Below, piece by piece: positions 8,000 through 15,703 of a stretch of DNA of 64,000 bases. Origin of the DNA: Kribbella soli (lineage in GTDB: Bacteria; Actinomycetota; Actinomycetes; Propionibacteriales; Kribbellaceae); NCBI RefSeq assembly GCF_004331345.1, contig NZ_SJJZ01000003.1, forward strand, positions 1,550,001-1,614,000. Reading direction: 5' to 3'. The translations under genes and the position numbers were made by a program. Each line of letters begins with the position of its first letter. The stretch's first letter is position 1. Below the pieces are notes generated by a model. The model worked only from the letters and a program-made list of their open reading frames with translations. It did not search any database and was not told the origin of the DNA.

Positions 8000-8029
8000 T
8001 GTCGTCCGTCGAGCTCCCGGCTCAGCACA

Positions 8030-9022
8030 TTAGACGGGCCGCTCGACGTACCAGGCGGGCAGTTCGCCGGGCTGGAGATCGGTCGGGTCGCCGGGACGGG
8101 AGAGTGTGAGGATCGCCTGCTGGATCTCCGGGCGGGCGTTCAGCGCGTCCTCGATCGCGTAGAGGCGGGCGGCGACCTCGGACTCGACGTCGTTGCCGAC
8201 GACGTCGACCGCGGCGACCAGGAAGATCCGGTCCGCTCCGACCCACTCCATGTGCAGGAAGGTGATCCGCTCGATGTCCTGGTGCGCGAGCAGCGCGCGG
8301 AGCACCCGGTTCCGGGCCAGCGGCGTGACCGCCTCACCGGTCAGGAAGTCCATGTTCCGGCCGATCAGGAACAGCGCGACCCCGCCGAGCAGGATCCCGA
8401 CCACGATCGAGCCGATCGCGTCCCAGACCGCGTTGCCGGTCAGCTGATGCATCAGGATCGCCAGCGTCGCGATCAGGATGCCGATCAGCGCGGACAGGTC
8501 CTCGACGAACACCGCCCGGAGCACCGGGTTCGACGTCAGCCGCACGTACCGCCACGGGCGCACCATCCGCTCCAGCGCACCGGCCTTGGTCTGCCGCAAC
8601 GCCTGCGTGAACGAGATCCCCTCGAGCACGAACGAGACCGCGAGCACGGCGTACGCCCAGCCGTACGACGTACCTTCCGCCTCACCGTGCTGCAGCGACT
8701 GGATGCCGTGCCACACCGAGACCGCGGCGCCGACCGTGAACAGCCCGAACGCCGCGAACATCGACCAGATGTACCCGACCCGCCCGTACCCGAGCGGATG
8801 CGACTGGTCGGCCGGCTTCCGCCCCCGCCGCTCGCCCACCAGCAGGAACACCTCGTTGCCGGTGTCAGCCCAGGAGTGCGCCGCCTCCGCGGTCATCGAG
8901 GCGGATCCGGTGATCACCGCGACCACCGTCTTGGCGAGTGCGATCAACAGGTTCGCGGCGAGCGCGACCAGCACTGTCAGGAGGCTCTCGCCGCCGGACG
9001 CGTCGTCCTCCGAGCTGCTCAC
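8030..9022 (-). CDS. Cation diffusion facilitator (CDF) family metal exporter
   Basis: 330 residues. The N-terminal 210 hold about six membrane helices. The metal site signatures of the family are visible: '[13 protein letters not shown]' in helix 2 (His and Asp ligands at about residues 48-52), 'HPLGYGR' after it, and '[14 protein letters not shown]' for helix 5 (Asp ligand just before). The C-terminal 90 residues form the cytosolic dimer domain. It exports divalent metal such as zinc, iron or manganese in exchange for protons; the metal cannot be decided from sequence. It is convergent with the thioesterase and stands upstream of nothing else on its strand. No metal regulator is adjacent. 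Confidence 0.9.
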   Translation of the reverse strand: MSSSEDDASGGESLLTVLVALAANLLIALAKTVVAVITGSASMTAEAAHSWADTGNEVFLLVGERRGRKPADQSHPLGYGRVGYIWSMFAAFGLFTVGAAVSVWHGIQSLQHGEAEGTSYGWAYAVLAVSFVLEGISFTQALRQTKAGALERMVRPWRYVRLTSNPVLRAVFVEDLSALIGILIATLAILMHQLTGNAVWDAIGSIVVGILLGGVALFLIGRNMDFLTGEAVTPLARNRVLRALLAHQDIERITFLHMEWVGADRIFLVAAVDVVGNDVESEVAARLYAIEDALNARPEIQQAILTLSRPGDPTDLQPGELPAWYVERPV

Positions 9023-9035
9023 AGTCAGACCTTAC

Positions 9036-9656
9036 TCAGCTGACCGGCCGGATGATGCGCTGCTCGATCGCGCGTGCCACGGCTGCCGCCCGGGTGTCCA
9101 CCTCCAGCTTCGTGTAGATGTGCGCCAAGTGGGACTTGATCGTCGCCTCGCTGACATACAGCTTCTTCGCCAGGTCGCGGTTCGACTTGCCGGTGGCGAG
9201 CAGGCCGAGGATCTCTACCTCACGCTCGGTGAGCGTCGGGCCGGAGCGTCGTACCAGCCGTGCTGCGACGGCCGGAGCGAGCACGGTTTCGCCGCGGGCG
9301 GTGCCGCGGATCGCGCGGAAAAGGTCCTCCGGCGGCGCGTCCTTCAGCAGGTAGCCGGAGGCCCCCGCATCGATCGCGCTCAGGATGTCGGCCTCGGTGT
9401 CGTACGTCGTCAGCACCAGCACGTACGGCGGTTCCGCCAAGGCACGCAGACGCGCGGTCACCTCGGCTCCGCCGGCACCGGCCCCGAGGTTGAGATCCAT
9501 CAGTACGACGTCAGGGTGCAGGGCCGCGACGAGCTGTTCCGCGCTGTGCGCATCCGAGGCCTCGCCGACGACGGTCAGATCTTCCTGGCCTTCGAGCAGC
9601 GCCCGGACTCCCGCGCGCACCACGGGATGATCGTCCACCAGGGCAACCCGGATCAT
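9036..9656 (-). CDS. NarL/FixJ-type response regulator
   Basis: 206 residues. The receiver domain spans 1-120 with acidic pocket 'LVDDH' (residues 7-10) and phospho-acceptor Asp54 in 'VLMDLN'; Lys of 'YLLKDA' is at about 105. The LuxR HTH is at about 138-200 ('LTEREVEILGLLATG', 'VSEATIKSHL'). Its ATG overlaps the stop of the upstream kinase gene by four bases, so the two form a cognate pair and are translated together. It binds DNA when phosphorylated; targets are unknown. The CDF gene starts 14 bases downstream and may be read through. Confidence 0.93.
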   Translation of the reverse strand: MIRVALVDDHPVVRAGVRALLEGQEDLTVVGEASDAHSAEQLVAALHPDVVLMDLNLGAGAGGAEVTARLRALAEPPYVLVLTTYDTEADILSAIDAGASGYLLKDAPPEDLFRAIRGTARGETVLAPAVAARLVRRSGPTLTEREVEILGLLATGKSNRDLAKKLYVSEATIKSHLAHIYTKLEVDTRAAAVARAIEQRIIRPVS

Positions 9657-10855
9657 GGGTGCTCCGGCGTCGTTGGTGGCGCCATCGTTGGTAGTGACAT
9701 CGTAGATAGGGGGATCGATGCGGCCAGCGCCGTACCGTCTCCCGGTTCGCTCTCCAGCACCAGCGTTCCTCCCAGTTGTCTCAGCCGTTCTCGGATCCCG
9801 GCCAGTCCATGGCCACGGTCGGAATCGATCTTGACATGAGATCGCGGAAGGCCTCGGCCGTTATCCACAACGTCGAGAACCACCGCGTCCGGGTGGTATG
9901 TCAGCGTCACCACGGCCGCTTTGGCGTGCGCGTGTTCGAGGACATTGGCGAGTGCTCCACGGGCTGTGCGGAGCAGTGCTGTCTCCACCTCCGAGTCGAG
10001 CGTGACCGGCGTTCCGTGGACCTGCACGCGGACGTCGACGTCGACGTGGGCCGCCAGACGCTCACAGGTCTTGCGGAGTGCTTCCGGTAGACCAGCAGCG
10101 AGCTCAGCCGGTGCCAGGTCGCGGACCACTCTCCTGGCCTCGTCCAGCCCGTCGCGTGCTGTGGCTGCGGCCTGGGCTGCGTGTTCGCGTGCGGCGGCCG
10201 GTCTGTCGTCCCACTCGCGTTCTGCCGCCTGCAGCAGCAGGTTGATGCTCGACAGGCCCTGCGCCACGCTGTCGTGAATCTCGCGCGACAACCGCGCCCG
10301 CTCGGCTATGACGCCGGCCTGGTGCTGCGCGTCGGCCAGATCGCCCTGTGCTGCGTGCAGCTCGTCCAGCAGAGCCTGTCTGGCCAGTGCGTCCCGCTCC
10401 AGCGCCCGATAGGCGCCCACGGCAAGCACTGCGACGCAGACCGGCCCCAGCACGATCGTCGGGTCCAGCCGGTCGGTCATCCGGGTCCACTGCACCACGG
10501 TGACCGCCACCATGCCCGCAACGACCAGACAGGCCGGGCGGAACGGCAGGATGCGCAGGGCAACGAAAGACAGCGGCACTGCGCACCAGGCGAACGACGG
10601 CGCCAGAAGCACCAGCACACACCACTCCACGACCAGCAACGCCAGCCAGACCCGGCTGGGCAGCAGACGGTACGCGGAGTACGTCGCCAGCAGCAGCGCT
10701 GCCCCGATCAGCACCCACGGTCCCCGGTCGTCGAACCCGTGACCGGTGAGGTACCGAATCGCTGACGCCAGCACGAGAACCACCAGTGCCGCGTGCAGTG
10801 CGGTCACCAGGCAGGTCGCGTGACTCAGGATCGACGGGGTGTGTGCAGTAGACAT
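9653..10855 (-). CDS. Membrane sensor histidine kinase (HisKA_3 type)
   Basis: 400 residues. About five membrane helices lie in residues 12-150, followed by the dimerisation helix with phospho-acceptor His194 in 'LSREIHDSVAQG', then an ATPase domain with 'ALANVLEHAHA' (N-box, about 300) and 'VVDNGRG' plus 'GHGLAGIRERL' (G-boxes, about 335-365). Such kinases pair with NarL-type regulators, here the overlapping downstream gene. The sensor part has no recognisable ligand domain, so it may sense a membrane state. Start ATG at 10855; the 143 bases to the divergent secreted-protein gene hold the promoters. Confidence 0.93.
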   Translation of the reverse strand: MSTAHTPSILSHATCLVTALHAALVVLVLASAIRYLTGHGFDDRGPWVLIGAALLLATYSAYRLLPSRVWLALLVVEWCVLVLLAPSFAWCAVPLSFVALRILPFRPACLVVAGMVAVTVVQWTRMTDRLDPTIVLGPVCVAVLAVGAYRALERDALARQALLDELHAAQGDLADAQHQAGVIAERARLSREIHDSVAQGLSSINLLLQAAEREWDDRPAAAREHAAQAAATARDGLDEARRVVRDLAPAELAAGLPEALRKTCERLAAHVDVDVRVQVHGTPVTLDSEVETALLRTARGALANVLEHAHAKAAVVTLTYHPDAVVLDVVDNGRGLPRSHVKIDSDRGHGLAGIRERLRQLGGTLVLESEPGDGTALAASIPLSTMSLPTMAPPTTPEHP

Positions 10856-10998
10856 GTTCAGTTGATCGTAGGCCGCTCAGACCCGGTTCCGAATCATCCG
10901 TTCGGCTATCGATTGGTGGCCGAACACCCGTCGTACGGAGAGCCCGGCGGACGGAGGCTGGAGGCAGCTCGAAGTCCACCGACCGTTTAGGGGTCCAG

Positions 10999-11952
10999 AT
11001 GTCTGTCCGTTCGCTGTCCGCCGCCCTCGCGCTGTCCGCCACGCTGCTCGGCGCCGGAGCCTCGACGGCCTTCGCCACCCGGCCGACCACGTACGAGCTG
11101 CCCGGTGACGCCGGCGGGTCGAAGTTCGAGGGCATCGGGTACGACGCGCGTAGCAAGAACTACTACGTGTCCGAGACCACCGGCGGCGAGATCCACCGCG
11201 GCCAGCTCCGCTCCGGCGACGCCGTCGAGTGGCTGAAGGGCGACGGCACCGACGGCCGCTGGACCGCCCGCGGTGTGAACGTCGACTCCCAGGGCCGGGT
11301 GTACGTCGCCGGCGGGCCGAACGGGATCGACCACCCGGGCGCGCCGGACCTGTGGGTCTACGACCGCGACGGGCAGCTGCTCGCCGCCCTACGGACCGGC
11401 GTTCCGAACGCGTTCCTGAACGACCTGGTGATCGGGCCGGACGGCGCGGCGTACTTCACGAACTCGAACGCTCCGCAGATCTTCCGAGTCTCCGAGCAGC
11501 ACGGCCGGTGGACCGTCTCGACCTGGGCCGACGCGACCGGGACCATCGAGACCGCGACCGGCTTCAACCTCGGCGGGATCGTGCTCTCACCGGACCGCAG
11601 GGCGCTGGTCGTGGCCCAGGGCAACGTCGGCAAGCTGTGGCGGTTCGACTTGCGGACAGCGAAGGCCACCGCGATCGATACCGCCGGCGCGGACCTCGTG
11701 AACGCCGACGGCCTGGTCCAGCAGGGCAACAGCCTCTGGGTCGTACGCAACTTCTCCAAGGTGCTGAGCACGCTTCGGCTGTCGGCCGACGGCCGGACCG
11801 CAAGGCTGGTGTCCGCGACGCCGACCGACCCGGACCGAGTGCTGACGACCGCGAAGCTCGCCCAGGGACGGCTGCTGGTGGTCGACAGCAAGTTCGACGA
11901 GGCAACCGCGGTCCCGCCGTACCAGGTCATCACCCTCAACCCGCGCCGATGA
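10999..11952 (+). CDS. Secreted SMP-30/gluconolactonase-like beta-propeller protein
   Basis: 317 residues. Residues 1-29 are a signal peptide (MSVRSLSAALALSATLLGAG, cut near 'TAFA'). The mature part is a six-bladed propeller of the SMP-30/gluconolactonase/LRE-like type with repeated 'GPDGAAYFTNS', 'SPDRRALVV', 'NADGLVQQGNSLWVV' blades. Metal ligands of true SMP-30 enzymes are a Glu, Asn and Asp: 'KFEGIGYD', 'LNDLVIGPDG' and 'NADGL' are candidates. It may be a secreted lactonase or simply a binding propeller. Its TGA overlaps the ATG of the ankyrin lipoprotein (ATGA at 11949-11952), so the pair is coupled. Confidence 0.8.
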   Translation: MSVRSLSAALALSATLLGAGASTAFATRPTTYELPGDAGGSKFEGIGYDARSKNYYVSETTGGEIHRGQLRSGDAVEWLKGDGTDGRWTARGVNVDSQGRVYVAGGPNGIDHPGAPDLWVYDRDGQLLAALRTGVPNAFLNDLVIGPDGAAYFTNSNAPQIFRVSEQHGRWTVSTWADATGTIETATGFNLGGIVLSPDRRALVVAQGNVGKLWRFDLRTAKATAIDTAGADLVNADGLVQQGNSLWVVRNFSKVLSTLRLSADGRTARLVSATPTDPDRVLTTAKLAQGRLLVVDSKFDEATAVPPYQVITLNPRR

Positions 11953-13667
11953 ACCGCCGTCCGATCGCCGTGGTCGCCGTCCTGCTGATGGCGGTGACCA
12001 CCGCGTGTTCCACTGAGACCAGCAGCACGTCTGCTGCATCACCTACCAGTTCGCCCTCGCCTTCTAGGAGCGCCTCGGTGCCGTCCACCCTCGACAGTCA
12101 GCTGATCGCCGCCGCCTGGAAGAACGACGTGGCCGAGGCCAAGCGCCTGATCACCGCGGGCGCGAACGTCAACGCGGTCGACGACACCGTCCAGAGCGCG
12201 TTCCTGATCGCCGCGAGCGAGGGCTATCTCGAGCTCCTCGACCTGACCCTCGCTCATGGCGCCGACCTCCGCAGCCTCGACAGCTACGACGGTACGGCGC
12301 TGATCCGGGCGGCCGAGCGTGGTCACGCTGCAGTGGTCGGCCGGCTGATCAAGGCCGGCGTGGCGGTCAATCACGTCAACAACCTCGGCTGGACCGCCCT
12401 GCACGAGGCAGTCATCCTGGGCAAGGGCACACCGGCCTACGTCGATACCGTCCGGCTCCTGATCGCCGGCGGAGCCGACCGCACGAAGCCCGCCGTCAAA
12501 GACGGCGCCACACCAGTGCAGGCCGCGAAGGACCGCGGCCAGACAGAGGTCAGCGCCGCACTCGACACTGCGGGCGAGCTCCGAGACACCCGCGCCGCGA
12601 CCGAAGCGCTGCTGGCCGCTGCGGCATCGGGCGACGCCAACAAGGTCGCCGCAGCCTTGGCTGCCGGTGCACCGATCGAGTCGCGCGACGACCACCGCCG
12701 TACGGCGCTGCTGCTCGCCTCGCTCAACGACCGGGTCGAGGTGGCCCGACTGCTCGTCGCGCTCGGTGCCGATCCCGACGCACAGGACGACCGGCAGGAC
12801 TCCGCCTGGCTGGTCACCGGCGTCACCGGAAGCGTCGCGATGCTGGAGACGCTGCTGCCCGCAAACCCGGACCTGACGCTGAGGAACCGCTTCGGCGGCA
12901 TCTCAGTCATCCCGGCGAGCGAACGCGGCCACGTCGACTACGTCCGGCGAGTCGTCAAGACGAAGATCAACGTCAACCACGTCAACAACCTCGGCTGGAC
13001 CGCCTTGCTCGAAGCGATCATCCTCGGCAACGGCACGCAGCAGTGGCAGGACATCGTCAAGACCCTCATCGACGCCGGCGCCAACCCCAACCTGCCCGAC
13101 GCCGAGGGCGGCACCCCACTCCACCACGCCGAGTCCCACGGCTACGACAAGATCGCAAAAACCCTCCGCGCCGCCGGAGCGCGTAGGAGTCGCGCGGAGC
13201 AGGCACCACCTCTCCGTGCAACCGCTTCAGTCGTGGGCGAGGCAGCGGGACGGGAGTTCGAACCAGCGGAGGTGGTCGAAGTCGGTGTTGACGTGGCCCT
13301 CGGGGTCGGTGCTGTCCTGCTGGCAGGACGACAGGAGGTCGCGGGCCTCGGCGAGGTAGTCGTCGAGGGCGGACTCGGGAGCCGTGTGGTCGTGGCGCGG
13401 GTACCTGAGCTTGCCGTCGGCGTCGTACCCGACCTGGGAGAGCCGCATCGGCGGCTCGACGGGGCCGCGGTGGTGCCGCCAGAGGCCGTTGGCCGGGTCG
13501 AAACGGTAGTCGCCGAGCAGCCGCCAGCCCTCGCGGGCGACGAGCTTGACGGCCTCGACGACGTACGTGAAGACGGCGTCGGAGATGAAGTAGTTGAAGT
13601 TGACCCGCACCCAGCCGGGCTTGATCCCCTCGCAGCCGTGCAGGATCTCCTCCTCGAATTCGTGTGA
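11949..13667 (+). CDS. Ankyrin-repeat lipoprotein with run-on C-terminus
   Basis: 572 residues as read. Residues 1-20 are a lipoprotein signal with Cys20 in 'VTTAC', so the product should be anchored outside the membrane. A Ser-rich spacer is followed by ankyrin repeats from about 50 to 412. The repeats fall into two related halves: 'VNHVNNLGWTALHEAVILG' and its close copy about 200 residues later show an internal duplication. Ankyrin homology ends at 'LRAAGA' near 13180; the last about 160 residues are the antisense of the aminotransferase gene and are low-complexity Val/Gly/Glu-rich. A TAG at 13184-13186 lies one frame away, so a one-base loss probably removed the natural stop. The function of such lipoproteins is unknown; binding of proteins is expected. 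Confidence 0.75.
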   Translation: MNRRPIAVVAVLLMAVTTACSTETSSTSAASPTSSPSPSRSASVPSTLDSQLIAAAWKNDVAEAKRLITAGANVNAVDDTVQSAFLIAASEGYLELLDLTLAHGADLRSLDSYDGTALIRAAERGHAAVVGRLIKAGVAVNHVNNLGWTALHEAVILGKGTPAYVDTVRLLIAGGADRTKPAVKDGATPVQAAKDRGQTEVSAALDTAGELRDTRAATEALLAAAASGDANKVAAALAAGAPIESRDDHRRTALLLASLNDRVEVARLLVALGADPDAQDDRQDSAWLVTGVTGSVAMLETLLPANPDLTLRNRFGGISVIPASERGHVDYVRRVVKTKINVNHVNNLGWTALLEAIILGNGTQQWQDIVKTLIDAGANPNLPDAEGGTPLHHAESHGYDKIAKTLRAAGARRSRAEQAPPLRATASVVGEAAGREFEPAEVVEVGVDVALGVGAVLLAGRQEVAGLGEVVVEGGLGSRVVVARVPELAVGVVPDLGEPHRRLDGAAVVPPEAVGRVETVVAEQPPALAGDELDGLDDVREDGVGDEVVEVDPHPAGLDPLAAVQDLLLEFV

Positions 13668-14948
13668 CCGGTCGAGGTCGATCCCGAGCAGAGTGTGACC
13701 GTACGGGCCGGCACACGAACAGCCGCCGCGGGACTGGATGCCGAACAGGTCGTTCAGCAGCGCGACCACGAAGTTGTGATGCAGGTACCGCCCCGAGCGC
13801 GCCTTGACCACGAACGACACGATCGACAGGCGCTCGGCGTCCAGGTTGCCGAGGATCTGCAGGTTCGGCTCCGCCTTCCACGCCTCGACCGCGCGCCGCA
13901 GGTACGCGTCCTCGTGCGCGCGGATCACGTCGATCCCGACCGCCTGCTTCAGCTGGAACGCCAGCCCGGCGCGGATCGACCCGATGATCGCCGGCGTCCC
14001 GCCCTCCTCGCGATGCACCGGGTCGTCCAGGTACCGATGCTCGAGCGGGTTCACATACGCGACGGTGCCCCCACCCGGTACGTCGGGCACCCGGTTGCGG
14101 AGCAGTTCGCGGCGAGCGACCAGGACGCCGGGCGTCCCCGGGCCGCCGATCAGCTTGTGCGGGCTGAGGAAGATTGCGTCCTTGTACGACAACGGGTCCT
14201 GGTCGCGTCCGCCGTACATCTCGATCTCGACGTACGGCGCGGCCGCGGCGCAATCCCAGAACGACAGCGCGCCGTACCGATGCAGGAGGGCGGAGACGCG
14301 CTGCGTGTTGCTGACGATGCCGGTGACGTTGCTCGCGGCCGAGAACGAGCCGATCTTCAGCGGGCGGTCGACGTACTCCTGCAGTCTCGCCTCGAGCTGG
14401 TCGATGTCGATGTGACCGTCCGTGTCCTGGGAGATCACCACCACGTCGGCGATCGACTCACGCCAGGGCAGCTCGTTCGAGTGGTGCTCGTACGGCCCGA
14501 TGAAAACGACCGGTCGCTGATCCGAGGGGATCTGGTCGGTCAGGTGGTACGTGTCGTCGAGTTCGGCCGGGATCCGCAGGCCCATGATCCCGATCAGCTT
14601 GTCGATCGCCCCGGTCGCGCCGGAGCCGCAGAAGATCAGCGCGGTCTCGTCGTCACCGCCGACGCTGTTGTGGATGATGCGCCGGGCGTCCTCACGCAGC
14701 CGGGTCGTCTGCAAGCCGGTGCCGCTCGACTCGGTGTGAGTGTTCGCGTACCGCGGGAGAACCTCCTCGCGGATGAAGTCCTCCAGGAAGGTCAGCGCGC
14801 GCCCGGACGCGGTGTAGTCGGCGTACGTGACGCGGCGCGAACCGTACGGCCCCGGCATCACCTGGTCGTCACCGATCACCGACGCCCGGATCCGCCGCAG
14901 CAACGGCGACTCCGGCGGCATCCCCGCTGGTTCCCCCTGGGTGTTCAT
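13227..14948 (-). CDS. PLP-dependent aminotransferase class V-fold enzyme (cysteine desulfurase-like)
   Basis: 573 residues. The class V core occupies about 30-470: 'CGSGATGAIDKL' binds the phosphate, Asp232 in 'FWDCAA' pairs with the pyridine N, and Lys265 in 'LSPHKLIGG' should form the Schiff base. A 'SRGGCSCAGPYG' block at about 407-417 resembles the loop that carries the active Cys in desulfurases (C410, C412). An extra 100-residue C-terminal part ends 'LRWFELPSRC'; its conserved look shows the gene really extends into the overlap with the run-on end of the ankyrin gene. It is a cytosolic enzyme; substrate unknown. Start ATG at 14948; 92 bases separate it from the divergent TenA gene. Confidence 0.88.
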   Translation of the reverse strand: MNTQGEPAGMPPESPLLRRIRASVIGDDQVMPGPYGSRRVTYADYTASGRALTFLEDFIREEVLPRYANTHTESSGTGLQTTRLREDARRIIHNSVGGDDETALIFCGSGATGAIDKLIGIMGLRIPAELDDTYHLTDQIPSDQRPVVFIGPYEHHSNELPWRESIADVVVISQDTDGHIDIDQLEARLQEYVDRPLKIGSFSAASNVTGIVSNTQRVSALLHRYGALSFWDCAAAAPYVEIEMYGGRDQDPLSYKDAIFLSPHKLIGGPGTPGVLVARRELLRNRVPDVPGGGTVAYVNPLEHRYLDDPVHREEGGTPAIIGSIRAGLAFQLKQAVGIDVIRAHEDAYLRRAVEAWKAEPNLQILGNLDAERLSIVSFVVKARSGRYLHHNFVVALLNDLFGIQSRGGCSCAGPYGHTLLGIDLDRSHEFEEEILHGCEGIKPGWVRVNFNYFISDAVFTYVVEAVKLVAREGWRLLGDYRFDPANGLWRHHRGPVEPPMRLSQVGYDADGKLRYPRHDHTAPESALDDYLAEARDLLSSCQQDSTDPEGHVNTDFDHLRWFELPSRCLAHD

Positions 14949-15040
14949 GTCTCAGAGTATGGCCAGGAAGTGATCTGCGTCTCGTCCTGAGTGCGTGCCC
15001 TCTGGATAGGGTCGGTGCCAGTCGACGGCGAGGAGTGGGG

Positions 15041-15703
15041 ATGACGTTTTCCAGCGAGCTGTGGGACCGCGGGGCCGCGTCCGTGTACGACGAGATCGTC
15101 CGGCACCCGTTCATCACCGGGCTCACCGACGGCACCCTCGACCACGACGCGTTCCGGTACTTCATCGTCCAGGACAGCCACTACCTCCGCGCCTACTCGC
15201 GGGCGCTCAGCCTGGTCGCCGGCCGCGCACTCGACGAGGACGCGGTCAGCATGTTCGCACTGCACGCCGCCAACGCGATCGCGGTCGAGCGGGAGCTGCA
15301 CACCTCGTTGCTGGCGTCACTGGGGCTGACCGGGGAGGACGTGGACGCGGCCGGATCCGGTCCGACCACCACGGCGTACATGTCCTATCTGACGGCTGTG
15401 TGCGCCACAGGTACGTACGCCGAGGCAGTGGCCGCCGTACTGCCCTGCTACTGGATCTACCGGGACGTGGGGCGGGAGCTGCTCAAGCGGTCGTCACCGG
15501 ACCCGGCGTACCGGAAGTGGATCGAGACGTACGGGTCTGAGGAGTTCGACGCGGTTGTCGAGTCAGTGCTCGCTGTCACGGACGGGCTGGACGTGGGAGC
15601 CGCGGAGCGGGAACGTTGTCACCAGCACTTCGCTACGACGTGCCGCTACGAATGGATGTTCTGGGACGCCGCGTACCACAAGCTCGATTGGCCGGTGGGA
15701 TGA
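15041..15703 (+). CDS. TenA-family thiaminase II-like protein
   Basis: 220 residues. AGGAG at 15031-15035 selects the ATG at 15041 over the in-frame GTG at 15035. The all-helical TenA fold is shown by 'FIVQDSHYLRAYSRAL' (Asp45), 'ERELHTSLL', 'LPCYWIYRDVG' with Cys136 matching the TenA catalytic Cys, and 'CRYEWMFWDAAY' with the late Glu. TenA enzymes hydrolyse aminopyrimidines for thiamine salvage. No thi genes or TPP riboswitch are visible here. The TGA overlaps the ATG of an FAD oxidoreductase (15700-15703), so the two products are made together, which is unusual for a salvage-only role. Confidence 0.88.
   Translation: MTFSSELWDRGAASVYDEIVRHPFITGLTDGTLDHDAFRYFIVQDSHYLRAYSRALSLVAGRALDEDAVSMFALHAANAIAVERELHTSLLASLGLTGEDVDAAGSGPTTTAYMSYLTAVCATGTYAEAVAAVLPCYWIYRDVGRELLKRSSPDPAYRKWIETYGSEEFDAVVESVLAVTDGLDVGAAERERCHQHFATTCRYEWMFWDAAYHKLDWPVG

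Noticed and set aside
13695-14990. 431-residue frame antisense to the PLP enzyme
   Set aside because: The enzyme strand carries all catalytic motifs; the antisense frame is Arg/Val/Asp-rich noise.
15000-15040. TPP riboswitch upstream of the TenA gene
   Set aside because: Only about 90 bases separate the divergent genes and no THI-box-like sequence was seen.
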